Assembly (NCBI GenBank): GCA_947462095.1
Contig: CANHNQ010000010.1
Coordinates: 1 to 51,156, forward strand
DNA: 51,156 bases
Reading direction: 5' to 3'
From: Gemmatimonadota bacterium
GTDB taxonomy: Bacteria > Gemmatimonadota > Gemmatimonadetes > Gemmatimonadales > Gemmatimonadaceae
Made by a program: the position numbers and the translations under genes. Positions 28,913 to 40,191 of this stretch are shown here, piece by piece. The notes below the pieces were generated by a model. It searched no databases, was not told the origin of the DNA, and saw only the letters and a program-made list of their open reading frames with translations. Each line of letters starts with the position of its first letter. Within the stretch, counting starts at the first letter, position 1.

Positions 28913-30059
28913 ATGTCTACTCGCCTCCACGCTCTGCACGCGGCCGGACAGTCGCTCTGGCTTGACTATATCGATCGGGCCATGCTCTCCAACGGCGATC
29001 TGTCGCGACGGATCCGCGAGGACGCGCTCACCGGGCAGACGTCCAACCCCACGATCTTCGAGAAAGCCCTCGCGGAGGGCGCCGCGTACGACGAGCAGCT
29101 CGCCACGCTCGATGGCGCCCGGTCCGATCGCGACGCGTTCGAGCTGGTGGCCACGACCGACGTCCGGAACGCCTGCGACGCCTTTCGTACCGTGTACGAC
29201 AGCACCGACACGATCGACGGCTATGTCTCCCTCGAAGTCTCGCCGGATCTGGCGCGTGACACGGCCGGCACGGTCGCCGAGGCCCGGCGCCTCTGGAGCA
29301 TCGTCGATCGCCCGAATCTGATGATCAAGGTGCCCGGTACCCCCGAAGGCGCCGAGGCCATCCGCCAGCTCATCGCCGACGGCATCAACGTCAACGTCAC
29401 GCTGCTCTTCTCGATCGACGCGCACGCCCGCGTGATCGAAGCGTTTATCGCCGGCCTCGAAGATCGCGCCGCCGCCGGCCAGCCGATCGCGCGCATTGCG
29501 TCGGTCGCCAGCTTCTTCATCAGCCGCGTCGACTCCGCCATCGACAAGCAGCTCAGCGCCATGGCCGCCACGAATCCGGCCGCGGCCGATACCCTCACGG
29601 CGCTGCAGGGGCGTGCGGCGATCGCCAACGCGAAGCTCGCCTACCGGCTCTTCACCGCCAGCTTCTCCGGCGCCCGGTGGGCGGCACTCGCGGCGCAGGG
29701 CGCCCAGGTGCAGCGGCCGCTGTGGGCCAGCACGAGCACCAAGAACCCGGCCTATCGCGACGTGATCTATGTCGAGGAATTGATCGGGACCAACACCGTC
29801 AACACGCTCCCCCCGGCCACGCTCGAAGCCTTCCGCGATCATGGGGAAGTGCGGGCATCGGTCACCGAACAGGTCGCCGAGGCGGAACGGGTCCTGTCGG
29901 CGCTCGAATCACAGGGCGTGTCGCTGCAAACGGTGACCGACACACTGCTGGCCGAAGGGCTGGCGTCGTTCGAGCAGTCGTTCGTCACGCTGCTGGCCGG
30001 CCTGAATCGCAAGCGCGCCGCGCTCGCGAGTACTGCCTCTTCCACCGGAGCTCCCGCTA

Positions 30060-30073
<14 letters not shown>
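28913..30073 (+). CDS. tal: Transaldolase
   Basis: LHAAGQSLWLDYIDRAML, DALTGQTSNPTIFEKAL, NLMIKVPGTPEGAEAIRQLIADGINVNVTLLFS; ATG at 28913. Confidence 0.94.
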
Positions 30074-31565
<1,492 letters not shown>

Positions 31566-31611
31566 TCCGGCCCGCCGGAGTCGGTCGCGGTTGCGGTTGC
31601 GCATTCCATCC

Positions 31612-32403
31612 GTGAACCCATCCGTGCGCCTCACCTTTCTGGGAACCGGCACGAGCTTCGGCGTGCCGCAGATCGGGTGTGGCTGTCCCGTCTGCCACTC
31701 CGCCGATCCGCGCGATAAGCGCACCCGGTGCGGTGCCGTCATCGAAACCGGGGGCGGCACCCGCCTGCTCATCGATACGCCGCCCGAGCTGCGCTTGCAG
31801 CTCGTGGCGGCCGGGATCGCCCATATCGATGCCGTGTTGTACACGCACGAGCATGCCGATCACATTCATGGCATCGACGACCTGCGTGCCTTCACGGTCC
31901 GTCGCACCACGTCGCTGCCGTTGTACGGCGAAGCGGCCACGCTCGACACGCTGCGTGCACGGTTCCCGTACATCACGGACGAGCAGTTCCGCCCGTTACC
32001 CGGCACCACGCGCCCCGAAGGCACCTTGATGCCGATACAGGCCGGCGTCCCGTTTACCGTGCAGGACACCGAGGTCCTGCCAATCGCTGTGCCCCACGGT
32101 CGCGCCTCGGTCGTCGGCTATCGCGTCGGCGACATCGCCTACATCACCGATGCGAAGCTGCTCCCCGACACGGCGCGCGCGGCCCTCGCCGGTGTTCGCG
32201 TCCTCGTGATCAACGCGCTGCTACGCCACCCGCATCCGACGCACCTGTCGATCGACGAGGCCGTCGCCGTGGCACAGCAGATCGGGGCCGAGCGTACGTT
32301 CCTGACGCATCTCACGCACGAGAATGCGCATGCCGCGCTGGCCGCCGAGTTACCCGCGGGGATTGCGCCGGCGTACGACGGGCTCGTCGTGAGCCTTCCG
32401 TAG
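31612..32403 (+). CDS. MBL-fold metallohydrolase (PhnP-like)
   Basis: LTFLGTGTSFGVPQIGCGCPVC; YTHEHADHIHGIDDLR; the ORF also permits a TTG at 31591. Confidence 0.9.
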   Translation: MNPSVRLTFLGTGTSFGVPQIGCGCPVCHSADPRDKRTRCGAVIETGGGTRLLIDTPPELRLQLVAAGIAHIDAVLYTHEHADHIHGIDDLRAFTVRRTTSLPLYGEAATLDTLRARFPYITDEQFRPLPGTTRPEGTLMPIQAGVPFTVQDTEVLPIAVPHGRASVVGYRVGDIAYITDAKLLPDTARAALAGVRVLVINALLRHPHPTHLSIDEAVAVAQQIGAERTFLTHLTHENAHAALAAELPAGIAPAYDGLVVSLP

Positions 32404-32452
32404 CCCTGTTTCTGTCGTTTTCGATCTCACGCGTTGTCGGGAGTGTGTTGTC

Positions 32453-33841
32453 ATGACGTTGTCGCTCGATTTCACCAACATGATGGGCGCGGCGCTGCCG
32501 CACGGCGCCGGCATCACCGCCGCGCAGCTCACGGAGGCGGCCGGGGCATTCGCCACGGCGCATGCCCGCGTGCATGCCATGCAGCAGGAGCTCGGCTTCC
32601 TGACCTTGCCCGTGAACGACGCGCTGCGTGACGCTACGCTGGCCGTCGCGGAGCAGGCGCGTGGCCGTTTCGACGACGTGTTGCTCCTTGGTATCGGCGG
32701 CTCCGCCCTCGGTCCGATCGCACTGCGCACCGCGTTGCGTCCGCCAGCCTGGAACGCGCTCGGCGCCGAGGCCCGCGGCGGCGCGCCGCGGTTGCATGTC
32801 CTCGATAACGTCGATCCGGCGACCATCGCCGCCACGCTTGCCCGCCTCGAGCTGCCCCGCACCCTCGTGCTGGTCATCTCGAAGTCCGGCGGCACGGTGG
32901 AAACCATGGCGCAGTATCTCATCGTGCGCGACGCTCTGGCGCGCACGGTGGGGGAAGACGCCGCGCGCCGGCATCTGATCTTCATCACCGATCCCGAAGT
33001 CGGCGCCCTGCGCAAGATCGCGCGCGCCGAGGGGATCACCACACTCGACGTGCCACCCAATGTCGGCGGCCGGTTCTCGGTGCTCTCACCGGTCGGCATG
33101 CTCCCTGCCGCCCTCATCGGCATCGATGTGAAGGCGTTGCTGGCCGGCGCGGCCGATGTCATGACCCGGGCCGCGAGTCCCGACCTCGCCATCAACCTCC
33201 CCGGCACCTTCGCCGTGCTGCAGCACCTTGCCGATACCCATCACGGCCGTTCGGTGCAGGTGCTCATGCCCTATGCCGATCCGCTGCGCGACCTTGCCCT
33301 CTGGTTCGTGCAGCTCTGGGCCGAGTCCCTCGGCAAGCTGCGCCGCGATGGCACGCCGGTGGGGCCAACCCCGCTGCCCGCCGTGGGGGCCACCGATCAG
33401 CACTCGCAGGTGCAGCTGTTCATGGAGGGGCCGCTCGACAAGACGGTCACCTTCATCACCGTGAAGGGGCGGGAGCAGGACGGCCCGATTCCCGCGCGTC
33501 ACGCCGACATTCCGGAGCTCAGCTATCTCGCGGGACATACGCTGGGTGAGCTCATCGATATCGAACAGCGCGCCACGGCCGGCGCGCTGGCGGCGCGCGG
33601 GCGGTTCAACGCCACGCTCTCCATCGACACGGTGGACGCCTTTCACCTGGGGGCGCTCATGCAAACCTTCGCCCTCGCCACGGCCTACGCCGGCGTGCTC
33701 TACGACGTCAACGCCTTCAACCAGCCCGGCGTCGAGCTGGGCAAGAACTTTGCGTACGCCATGCTTGGACGGGCTGGCAGCGAGCAGGCGCGGGCGGAAT
33801 GGGACGCCCTGCCCAAGCCAGATCCGCGCTTCACCGTCTGA
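32453..33841 (+). CDS. pgi: Glucose-6-phosphate isomerase
   Basis: LLGIGGSALGPIAL, LVISKSGGTVETMAQYL, C-terminal NQPGVELGKNFAYAML. Confidence 0.92.
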   Translation: MTLSLDFTNMMGAALPHGAGITAAQLTEAAGAFATAHARVHAMQQELGFLTLPVNDALRDATLAVAEQARGRFDDVLLLGIGGSALGPIALRTALRPPAWNALGAEARGGAPRLHVLDNVDPATIAATLARLELPRTLVLVISKSGGTVETMAQYLIVRDALARTVGEDAARRHLIFITDPEVGALRKIARAEGITTLDVPPNVGGRFSVLSPVGMLPAALIGIDVKALLAGAADVMTRAASPDLAINLPGTFAVLQHLADTHHGRSVQVLMPYADPLRDLALWFVQLWAESLGKLRRDGTPVGPTPLPAVGATDQHSQVQLFMEGPLDKTVTFITVKGREQDGPIPARHADIPELSYLAGHTLGELIDIEQRATAGALAARGRFNATLSIDTVDAFHLGALMQTFALATAYAGVLYDVNAFNQPGVELGKNFAYAMLGRAGSEQARAEWDALPKPDPRFTV

Positions 33842-33944
33842 TCGGCCGACGGGGCGCGCGGCGGACGTCCCCCCGACCAAACGGCCGGGGAACGCCGGAC
33901 TTGCCGCAGCTGTCCCTGCAGTGGGAACTTTCACCAGCAGACGC

Positions 33945-33971
33945 GGCGGACTCCGGTGCTCCGGAGCCGCC
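33945..33971. other. Hairpin in pgi-aldolase intergenic region
   Basis: GGCGG-A-CTCCGG-TGCT-CCGGAG-CCGCC, 11-bp stem with one bulge. Confidence 0.5.
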
Positions 33972-34025
33972 ACTCGATTCACCCCGACCCGCTCCGGCTC
34001 GCGCCGGGCAGGACTCACCACGCGA

Positions 34026-35444
34026 ATGTCCGATACGACGAATCCCACGACGTCCTTGTTTGGCGGTGCCGTTACGGTGGAAGGAGGACGCGTGCAGCTG
34101 CATGACGCGGCCGTCCTGACCTCCGCGCACATGGATGCGCTGGTTCATCAGGCTGTCTTCGGGAACGAAGGCGAGCGCACCTTTGCCCGCTGGCTCGTGT
34201 GGGAACTGGGTCAGACCGTCGGCGTGCGGGCCGCGTCGATCCATGAACTCTACGTCGCGCGTGGTGATGGCAAGTGCAGCGGCTTCACCGTGCCCGCGAT
34301 GAACATCCGCGCGCTCACGTACGACACCACCCGCGCCGTATTCCGGACCGCCAATGCGCTGCAGGCCGGTGCGTTCATCCTCGAAATCGCGCGCTCCGAG
34401 ATTGCCTACACCGATCAGCGCCCCGACGAATACGTGTCGGTGATTCTCGCCGCCGCGCTGCGCGAAGGCTACCGTGGCCCGGTGTTTATCCAGGGCGACC
34501 ATTTTCAGGTCAACCACAAGAAGTTCGCGGTCGATCCGGCCACCGAAGTGAACGCGGTAAAGGCGCTCGTCACGGAAGCGGTGGCCGCCGGCTTCTACAA
34601 CATCGACGTCGACACGTCGACGCTGGTTGATCTTGCGAAGGAGACGCTCGCCGAACAGCAGCGCCTCAACTACGAAGTGTGCGTGGATATCACCCGCTTC
34701 GTGCGCGCGGCCGAGCCGGCCGGCGTGACGATTTCCATCGGCGGTGAAATCGGTGAAGTCGGCACCGAGAACAGCACGCCGGAGGAGCTCGAAGCGTTCA
34801 TGGACGGATTCAACGCCACGCTCGAAGCACAGGCTCCCGGGACCGCCGGGCTGTCCAAGATCTCGGTCCAGTCGGGCACGTCGCACGGCGGCATTGTGCT
34901 CCCCGACGGATCCATCGCCGACGTGGCGCTCGACTTCGACACGCTCGAGAAGCTCTCGAAGATCGGTCGCGATCGCTATCGCATGGCCGGTGCCGTCCAG
35001 CATGGCGCGTCCACGTTGCCCGATGCGGCGTTCAGCAACTTTCCACGCCTCGAAACGGCGGAGATTCATCTCGCGACGAACTTCCAGACCATGATGTTCG
35101 ATCACATCCCGGCCGCGCTGCGCGCCGAGATGTATGCGTGGCTGGATGCCAACGCCAAGGATGAGCGGAAGCCGACCGACACCGATGAGCAGTTCTACTA
35201 CAAGGCCCGCAAGAAGGCGATCGGACCGTTCAAGAAACAGTTGTGGTCGCTTCCCGCCGACGTGCGTGGCACGCTCGGTGCGGCATACGACAAGAAGTTC
35301 ACGTTCCTGTTCGAACAGCTGGGCATCGCTCGGACCCGCGCGATCGTCGAGCAGTTCGTCACGATCCCTGAACAGCATCGCCCGTTTCCCACGGGAGCCA
35401 GCACGATCGTGGCCGCCCCGGACGACGCGGATCTTTCGGACTGA
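34026..35444 (+). CDS. Class II fructose-bisphosphate aldolase-like protein, C-terminally extended
   Basis: VFIQGDHFQVNHKKF, ISIGGEIGEVGTEN, QSGTSHGGIVLPDG, AVQHGASTLPD resemble class II aldolase metal-ligand blocks; start ATG 34026. Confidence 0.78.
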   Translation: MSDTTNPTTSLFGGAVTVEGGRVQLHDAAVLTSAHMDALVHQAVFGNEGERTFARWLVWELGQTVGVRAASIHELYVARGDGKCSGFTVPAMNIRALTYDTTRAVFRTANALQAGAFILEIARSEIAYTDQRPDEYVSVILAAALREGYRGPVFIQGDHFQVNHKKFAVDPATEVNAVKALVTEAVAAGFYNIDVDTSTLVDLAKETLAEQQRLNYEVCVDITRFVRAAEPAGVTISIGGEIGEVGTENSTPEELEAFMDGFNATLEAQAPGTAGLSKISVQSGTSHGGIVLPDGSIADVALDFDTLEKLSKIGRDRYRMAGAVQHGASTLPDAAFSNFPRLETAEIHLATNFQTMMFDHIPAALRAEMYAWLDANAKDERKPTDTDEQFYYKARKKAIGPFKKQLWSLPADVRGTLGAAYDKKFTFLFEQLGIARTRAIVEQFVTIPEQHRPFPTGASTIVAAPDDADLSD

Positions 35445-35463
35445 GTTGTCAGTATGGTGTCGT

Positions 35464-35498
35464 GAGTGGCTCGCGCCGGACCGGCGTGCTCGCCACTC
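35464..35498. terminator. Imperfect hairpin downstream of aldolase-like gene
   Basis: GAGTGG ... CCACTC outer stem with GC-rich inner pairing; no strong U-tract. Confidence 0.4.
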
Positions 35499-35534
35499 GC
35501 GGCACGCAACTCATCACTGCTTGTGAGGTGTGAT

Positions 35535-36056
35535 ATGGCCCGGTACGACGAGTACGACGATGACCGTGTAGTCGTGATCGAACGGGGGAATGGCACCAAT
35601 GGCATGGGCACCTTTCTGCTCGGGCTGGCCATCGGGGCAGGGGCCGCGCTGCTGTTCGCACCGGCCAGTGGCGCCGAAACGCGCAAGCGTCTGCAGGATG
35701 AAGCGCGACGCGCCGGACGCAAGATGAAGGACATGACCGACGAGCTCGGTGAGAAGGTGGCCGATTCGGTCGAGAAAACGCGTTTCCAGTTCGACGAGCA
35801 GGTTGGACGCGCGCGTGATGCGGTGAATTCACGCGTGCAGGCCGTTGGTGATGCCGTCTCGGCCGGTCGCGATGCGGCCGCTCAGGCGCGTGTCGAACTC
35901 GAGCGGGCGGTCGCCGACAGCAAGCGTGCCTACGCCGATAGCCGACGCGCGTATCGCGACCACGGTCGGCGCCACGGTCCCGATGACACGGGTACACCGG
36001 ACGATATGGTCTCCACCTCTGCGGAGGAGTCCGCTGGCGCTCCGGGCGAAGGCTGA
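35535..36056 (+). CDS. YtxH domain-containing protein
   Basis: FLLGLAIGAGAALLFAPASGAETRKRLQDEARRAG. Confidence 0.87.
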   Translation: MARYDEYDDDRVVVIERGNGTNGMGTFLLGLAIGAGAALLFAPASGAETRKRLQDEARRAGRKMKDMTDELGEKVADSVEKTRFQFDEQVGRARDAVNSRVQAVGDAVSAGRDAAAQARVELERAVADSKRAYADSRRAYRDHGRRHGPDDTGTPDDMVSTSAEESAGAPGEG

Positions 36057-36999
36057 CAGCTGGTGGGACATTGTCCGACGCGTCTGGATTCAGGGCGCCG
36101 AGGACAATGTGCTGTTCCTGGCGGGCGGGCTGGCCTTCAATGTCCTGCTCGCCCTTCTGCCGTTCGTGCTCCTCCTCATCTCCGGGCTCTCGTTCCTGTT
36201 GGGAAGTGAGACCAATACCGCGGCGAATACGGTCATCGCCCTCGTTGATCGGCTGCTGCCCAGCGGCGCCGACGCCGCCGGTGAGTTGCTGCGGGGGATT
36301 GTCGCCGACGTCCTCAACACGCGCGGTGCCGTGACGGCGTATTCCGCCGTCGGCTTCGCCTGGTTCTCCACGCGACTCTTCGGCTCACTGCGCAGCGTCC
36401 TTGCGCTGATCTTCGATGGCACCGATCGCGGCATTGTGGCCGGCAAAGTCTTCGACGTCTTCGCCACCATCGTCGCCACCGTGGCCATCGTGGTCTACGT
36501 CGCGATCTCCACCTACGTCGATCTCGCCACCACGCGCGGCCTTGCGCTGCTGCAGGAAACGGGGCTGCGCACCGATGCGATGGGGGGCGTGGGCTACCTG
36601 CTCGGCCAGCTGATGGCGCTCAGCGTCGTGTTCGTGCTCTTTTACGCGCTCTACCGGGCGCTGCCGCGTCGTCGCCCCACCATGCGCACGGCGGCCGTCG
36701 GTGCCTTCACCGCGTCGATCTTATTCGAACTCGCGCGGCACCTGTTCGTGATCTTCCTGGCGCGGTTCGATCCGAGTTCGCTGTACACGGGCACGATTGC
36801 CGCCATCGTCGCTATCGTGTTCTGGACATATTACGGCGCACTGCTGTTCCTTATCGGCGGTGAAGTGGCGCAGGCCTTCGATCTCCGACGGAGCGAGTTG
36901 GCCGCCCTGCAACGGGCAGAGGAGGCGATTCGCGCCACCGCTGCCACCACGCCGACACGCGCCAGACCTCCCAAACGTCCTCCGACCAAACGTCCGTGA
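35983..36999 (+). CDS. YihY/BrkB family membrane protein
   Basis: DNVLFLAGGLAFNVLLALLPFVLLLISGLSF, FWTYYGALLFLIGGEVAQAF; start uncertain, overlaps YtxH. Confidence 0.85.
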   Translation: MTRVHRTIWSPPLRRSPLALRAKADSWWDIVRRVWIQGAEDNVLFLAGGLAFNVLLALLPFVLLLISGLSFLLGSETNTAANTVIALVDRLLPSGADAAGELLRGIVADVLNTRGAVTAYSAVGFAWFSTRLFGSLRSVLALIFDGTDRGIVAGKVFDVFATIVATVAIVVYVAISTYVDLATTRGLALLQETGLRTDAMGGVGYLLGQLMALSVVFVLFYALYRALPRRRPTMRTAAVGAFTASILFELARHLFVIFLARFDPSSLYTGTIAAIVAIVFWTYYGALLFLIGGEVAQAFDLRRSELAALQRAEEAIRATAATTPTRARPPKRPPTKRP

Positions 37000-38042
37000 C
37001 CGAATTCGCCGCTCCCTTGCTCGATGTGCGCAGTGACACGGTAACCAGGCCAACCGCCGCCATGCGTCGCGCGATGGCCGATGCCGAAGTCGGTGACGAT
37101 GTACTCGACGGCGACCCCACCACACGGCGCCTCGAAGCCGTCGTGGCCGAGCGGCTGGGCAAAGAGCGCGCGCTGTTCTTCCCGAGCGGCTCGATGGCCA
37201 ATCAGGCCGCCATCTGGGTGCAGAGCACGCCCGGGACCGAGATTCTGCTCGACGCCGACGCGCACATCGTGCACTGGGAGATCGCCGCGACCGCGGCGCT
37301 TTGCGGAGTACAGGTGCGCCCGATCCGCGGCGCCACCTCCGTGTTCCGTGCCCCCGATCTGGCCGCCGGCATCCGCGCGCCCTCGATCCATGCCATCGAG
37401 CCGTCCATGGTGTGCATCGAGAATACCCACAACGGGGCCGGTGGCGCCGTGACGCCGCTCCACGAACTGCGCGCGCTCACCCAGGTCGCGCGCAGTGTGA
37501 ACCTGCCGGTGCACCTCGATGGGGCGCGCCTCTGGAACGCGGCCGCGGCCACCGGGACGTCACTCGCCGATTTTGCCGCCTGTGCCGACACCGTCATGGT
37601 CTCCTTTTCCAAGGGACTCGGCGCCCCCGTGGGCGCCTGCCTCGTCGGCCCCAGCGATGTCATCACGCGGGCGCATCGCGCGCGGAAGCGCTTCGGTGGT
37701 GGCATGCGGCAGACCGGCATCCTTGCCGCCGGTGCGCTCTATGGCGTGGAACACCATCTCGATCGGCTCGCCGACGATCACGAAGCCGCGACCTATCTCG
37801 CCCGCCTCGTCGACGGCGTCGGTGGGGCCACGGTGGTCATGCCCGACACCAACATCGTCATGATCGACTTGCCCCGTCCGTGCGCCGATGACGTCGTCGC
37901 GCGCGCCGCCGCGCTCGGCGTGCGGATCTCCAAATGGCACAACAGCCGGGTGCGCGCGGTGGCGCACCTCGATGCGCCGATCGCGCGCATCGCCGAACAT
38001 GGTCCCAAAATCGCGCAGGCGCTCGCCGACGCCCTCGCTTAG
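36996..38042 (+). CDS. Low-specificity threonine aldolase family, PLP-dependent
   Basis: DVRSDTVTRPTAAMRRAMADAEVGDDVLDGDPT; VSFSKGLGAPVGACLVG Lys motif. Confidence 0.92.
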   Translation: MTEFAAPLLDVRSDTVTRPTAAMRRAMADAEVGDDVLDGDPTTRRLEAVVAERLGKERALFFPSGSMANQAAIWVQSTPGTEILLDADAHIVHWEIAATAALCGVQVRPIRGATSVFRAPDLAAGIRAPSIHAIEPSMVCIENTHNGAGGAVTPLHELRALTQVARSVNLPVHLDGARLWNAAAATGTSLADFAACADTVMVSFSKGLGAPVGACLVGPSDVITRAHRARKRFGGGMRQTGILAAGALYGVEHHLDRLADDHEAATYLARLVDGVGGATVVMPDTNIVMIDLPRPCADDVVARAAALGVRISKWHNSRVRAVAHLDAPIARIAEHGPKIAQALADALA

Positions 38043-38059
38043 CGCCGCTGCCGGGCACG

Positions 38060-38107
38060 AAAAAGCGCACGGGAGGTCCGCTCTGTCGAGCGAATCCTCC
38101 CGTGCGC
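38060..38107 (-). terminator. Intrinsic terminator of SRP RNA
   Basis: Minus strand GCGCACGGGAGG-N19-CCTCCCGTGCGC then TTTTTC; 12-bp perfect stem plus T-tract. Confidence 0.88.
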
Positions 38108-38212
38108 AGTGCTCCGGGCCTGACGAAGCGACGCCAGACTCCACGTGCCGCTGCTACCTTCGGGGTCCTGACGGATTTGGCGGGCTGTCGCCCTCCGGGA
38201 CCCGGAGCACTG
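38107..38212 (-). ncRNA. ffs: Signal recognition particle RNA, small bacterial (4.5S-like) type
   Basis: Minus strand CCGTCAGGACCCCGAAGGTAGCAGCGGC matches the conserved SRP domain IV motif (GTCAGG-CCG-AAGG-AGCAGC); 12-bp terminal helix CAGTGCTCCGGG/CCCGGAGCACTG; followed by intrinsic terminator. Confidence 0.9.
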
Positions 38213-38336
38213 TGAAGGTAACCCGCGACGGCGTGAAGTGGTACCGACCCTCGCGAGACGCCGGCCGGGAGCCCCGCCAACCACGCCGCTCCTGCGCCCG
38301 TCGTCCGCCCGCGTCTCGGCCGTGTAGATTGCACGT

Positions 38337-40175
38337 ATGTCGCTTGCTCTCGCCCGTAAATACCGCCCTCGGACCTTCGCGACCGTGGCGGTGCAATCGC
38401 ATGTCGCCAACACCCTCAAGGGTGCCATCGCCAGTGGACGCGTCGCGCACGGTTACCTGCTGTGCGGCCCGCGCGGCACCGGCAAGACCACGCTGGCCCG
38501 CGTGCTGGCCATGGCGCTCAACTGTGAGGAACTCGCCGACGCCCGACGCGTGAGCGGCACCGCCTCCGCCACCGAGTTCAGCGAGGCCATGGCCGCCGCC
38601 GGTGAACCGTGCGGGCGGTGCGCCAGCTGCCAGCGCATCTGGAGCGGCAGTGCCTCGCTCGACGTCGTCGAGATCGATGCCGCGTCGAATGGCGGCGTGG
38701 CCGATGCCCGCGAGCTGCGTGAACGGGCCATGTATGCCCCGTCTGGCGACGATCGCTACAAGGTGTACATCGTCGACGAAGCGCACATGCTCTCGCGCGA
38801 TGCGTGGAATGCGCTGCTCAAGGTGCTCGAGGAGCCGCCGCCTCGTGTGGTGTTCGTCTTCGCCACCACCGAAGCGCAGAAAGTGCTCCCCACGGTGATC
38901 TCGCGCCTCCAACGGTTCGACCTCAAGCGTATCGGACCGGCGGAAATCCGTGAACGACTCGCCGCCGTGCTCACCGAAGAGGGCGTGCGGTTCGAGCCCG
39001 ACGCGCTGGGGATGATCGCCGGCGCCGCCGACGGTGGCCTGCGCGACGCGCTCTCGCTCACCGACCAGGTGCTGTCCCTCGGAGAAACGGCCGAGGTCAC
39101 GGCGGAACGCGTACGCACCGCGTTGGGGCTCGTTCCCGAAGACGAGTATCTGCTGCTCCTCGACATCATTGCGCAGCGTCGCGCCGTCGATGTCTTCGAC
39201 GCGGTCCAGCGTCAGGCCGACGGTGGGGTCGATCTGATGCTGCTGCTGGCCGGTATCGGTCGCATCCTGCGCGCACAGCTCACGATCGCCCTGGGCGGCG
39301 TTCCCCCCGAGCTGTCGGAGCGCATGCGCGCGGCGCTCACCGAGCGGAAGGGACAGCTCTCCGCCGGCGACTTGCTGCGCATGCTGCATGCCCTGCTCGA
39401 ACTCGAGCCGATGTATCGCCGCAGCGGGCAGCCGCAGCTGTTGCTCGAGACACTTCTCGTGCGCTTTGCGTTGCTCGATCGGACGGTGGAGCTCGAAGAG
39501 GTCATCAAGGGATTCGGCACCGGTAGTCACGACGATCCACCCCCTCGTCGCGTGGCGCACGAGCCGCGCGTGGCGTCGGCGCACGCGATGCCGCCGTCAC
39601 CACCGCCGGCTGTCGCGCCCGCGATCGCGCAACACGCACCGGTGGTGATGGCGCCGCCCCGTTCGGCCACGCAGCAGGTGGCGGAAGCGGCAGCTGCCGC
39701 CCAGATGGCCGAGCAGCGCCCCGCGTCGCGGGCCGCCGCGACCGCCCCGCGCGTGGGACCGCCGCCTTCCGTCGAGCAGCTCACGGCGCGCTGGGTGAGC
39801 GTGAGCGATGCCATCAAGACGGCCGGCCGTGGCATGCTGGCCCAGGCCGTCGCGCGGATGGTGCCGGTGTCGGTGTCGGCGCACGGGAGTGTCGCGCTGA
39901 GCTACGATCCCGCCGACGACACCTTTGCCCGCGCGGCCGACGGCGCACGCCCCGACGTGCTCGCCGCGCTACAAGCGTGCTTCGATGGTATCACCGGCGT
40001 CACCGTGGTGTCTTCGGTGAATGCCAATGCGCAGGCGCAGGCCCACGCGCCCCGCGATACCACCAAGCGCCTCACCGCGCACGACGTGCAGCAGCAGCGC
40101 ACCCAGCAGCTGTCCTCGAAGGACCCGCTGCTCGACGCCGCCGTCCGTGCGCTCGACCTCGAATTACTCGACTAA
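38337..40175 (+). CDS. dnaX: DNA polymerase III subunit gamma/tau
   Basis: ALARKYRPRTF, LLCGPRGTGKTTLARVLA, VYIVDEAHMLSRDAWNALLKVLEEPPP. Confidence 0.95.
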   Translation: MSLALARKYRPRTFATVAVQSHVANTLKGAIASGRVAHGYLLCGPRGTGKTTLARVLAMALNCEELADARRVSGTASATEFSEAMAAAGEPCGRCASCQRIWSGSASLDVVEIDAASNGGVADARELRERAMYAPSGDDRYKVYIVDEAHMLSRDAWNALLKVLEEPPPRVVFVFATTEAQKVLPTVISRLQRFDLKRIGPAEIRERLAAVLTEEGVRFEPDALGMIAGAADGGLRDALSLTDQVLSLGETAEVTAERVRTALGLVPEDEYLLLLDIIAQRRAVDVFDAVQRQADGGVDLMLLLAGIGRILRAQLTIALGGVPPELSERMRAALTERKGQLSAGDLLRMLHALLELEPMYRRSGQPQLLLETLLVRFALLDRTVELEEVIKGFGTGSHDDPPPRRVAHEPRVASAHAMPPSPPPAVAPAIAQHAPVVMAPPRSATQQVAEAAAAAQMAEQRPASRAAATAPRVGPPPSVEQLTARWVSVSDAIKTAGRGMLAQAVARMVPVSVSAHGSVALSYDPADDTFARAADGARPDVLAALQACFDGITGVTVVSSVNANAQAQAHAPRDTTKRLTAHDVQQQRTQQLSSKDPLLDAAVRALDLELLD

Positions 40176-40191
40176 CGCCTCAGGGACAGTC

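Noticed and set aside
33546-34025. N-terminal extension of the aldolase-like ORF into pgi
   Set aside because: Overlaps pgi in another frame with Ser/Arg-rich translation; MSDTTNPTTSLFGG at 34026 is a better start.
37858-38334. 158-aa minus-strand ORF over the SRP RNA region
   Set aside because: Sequence is explained by ffs plus its terminator; no protein motif.
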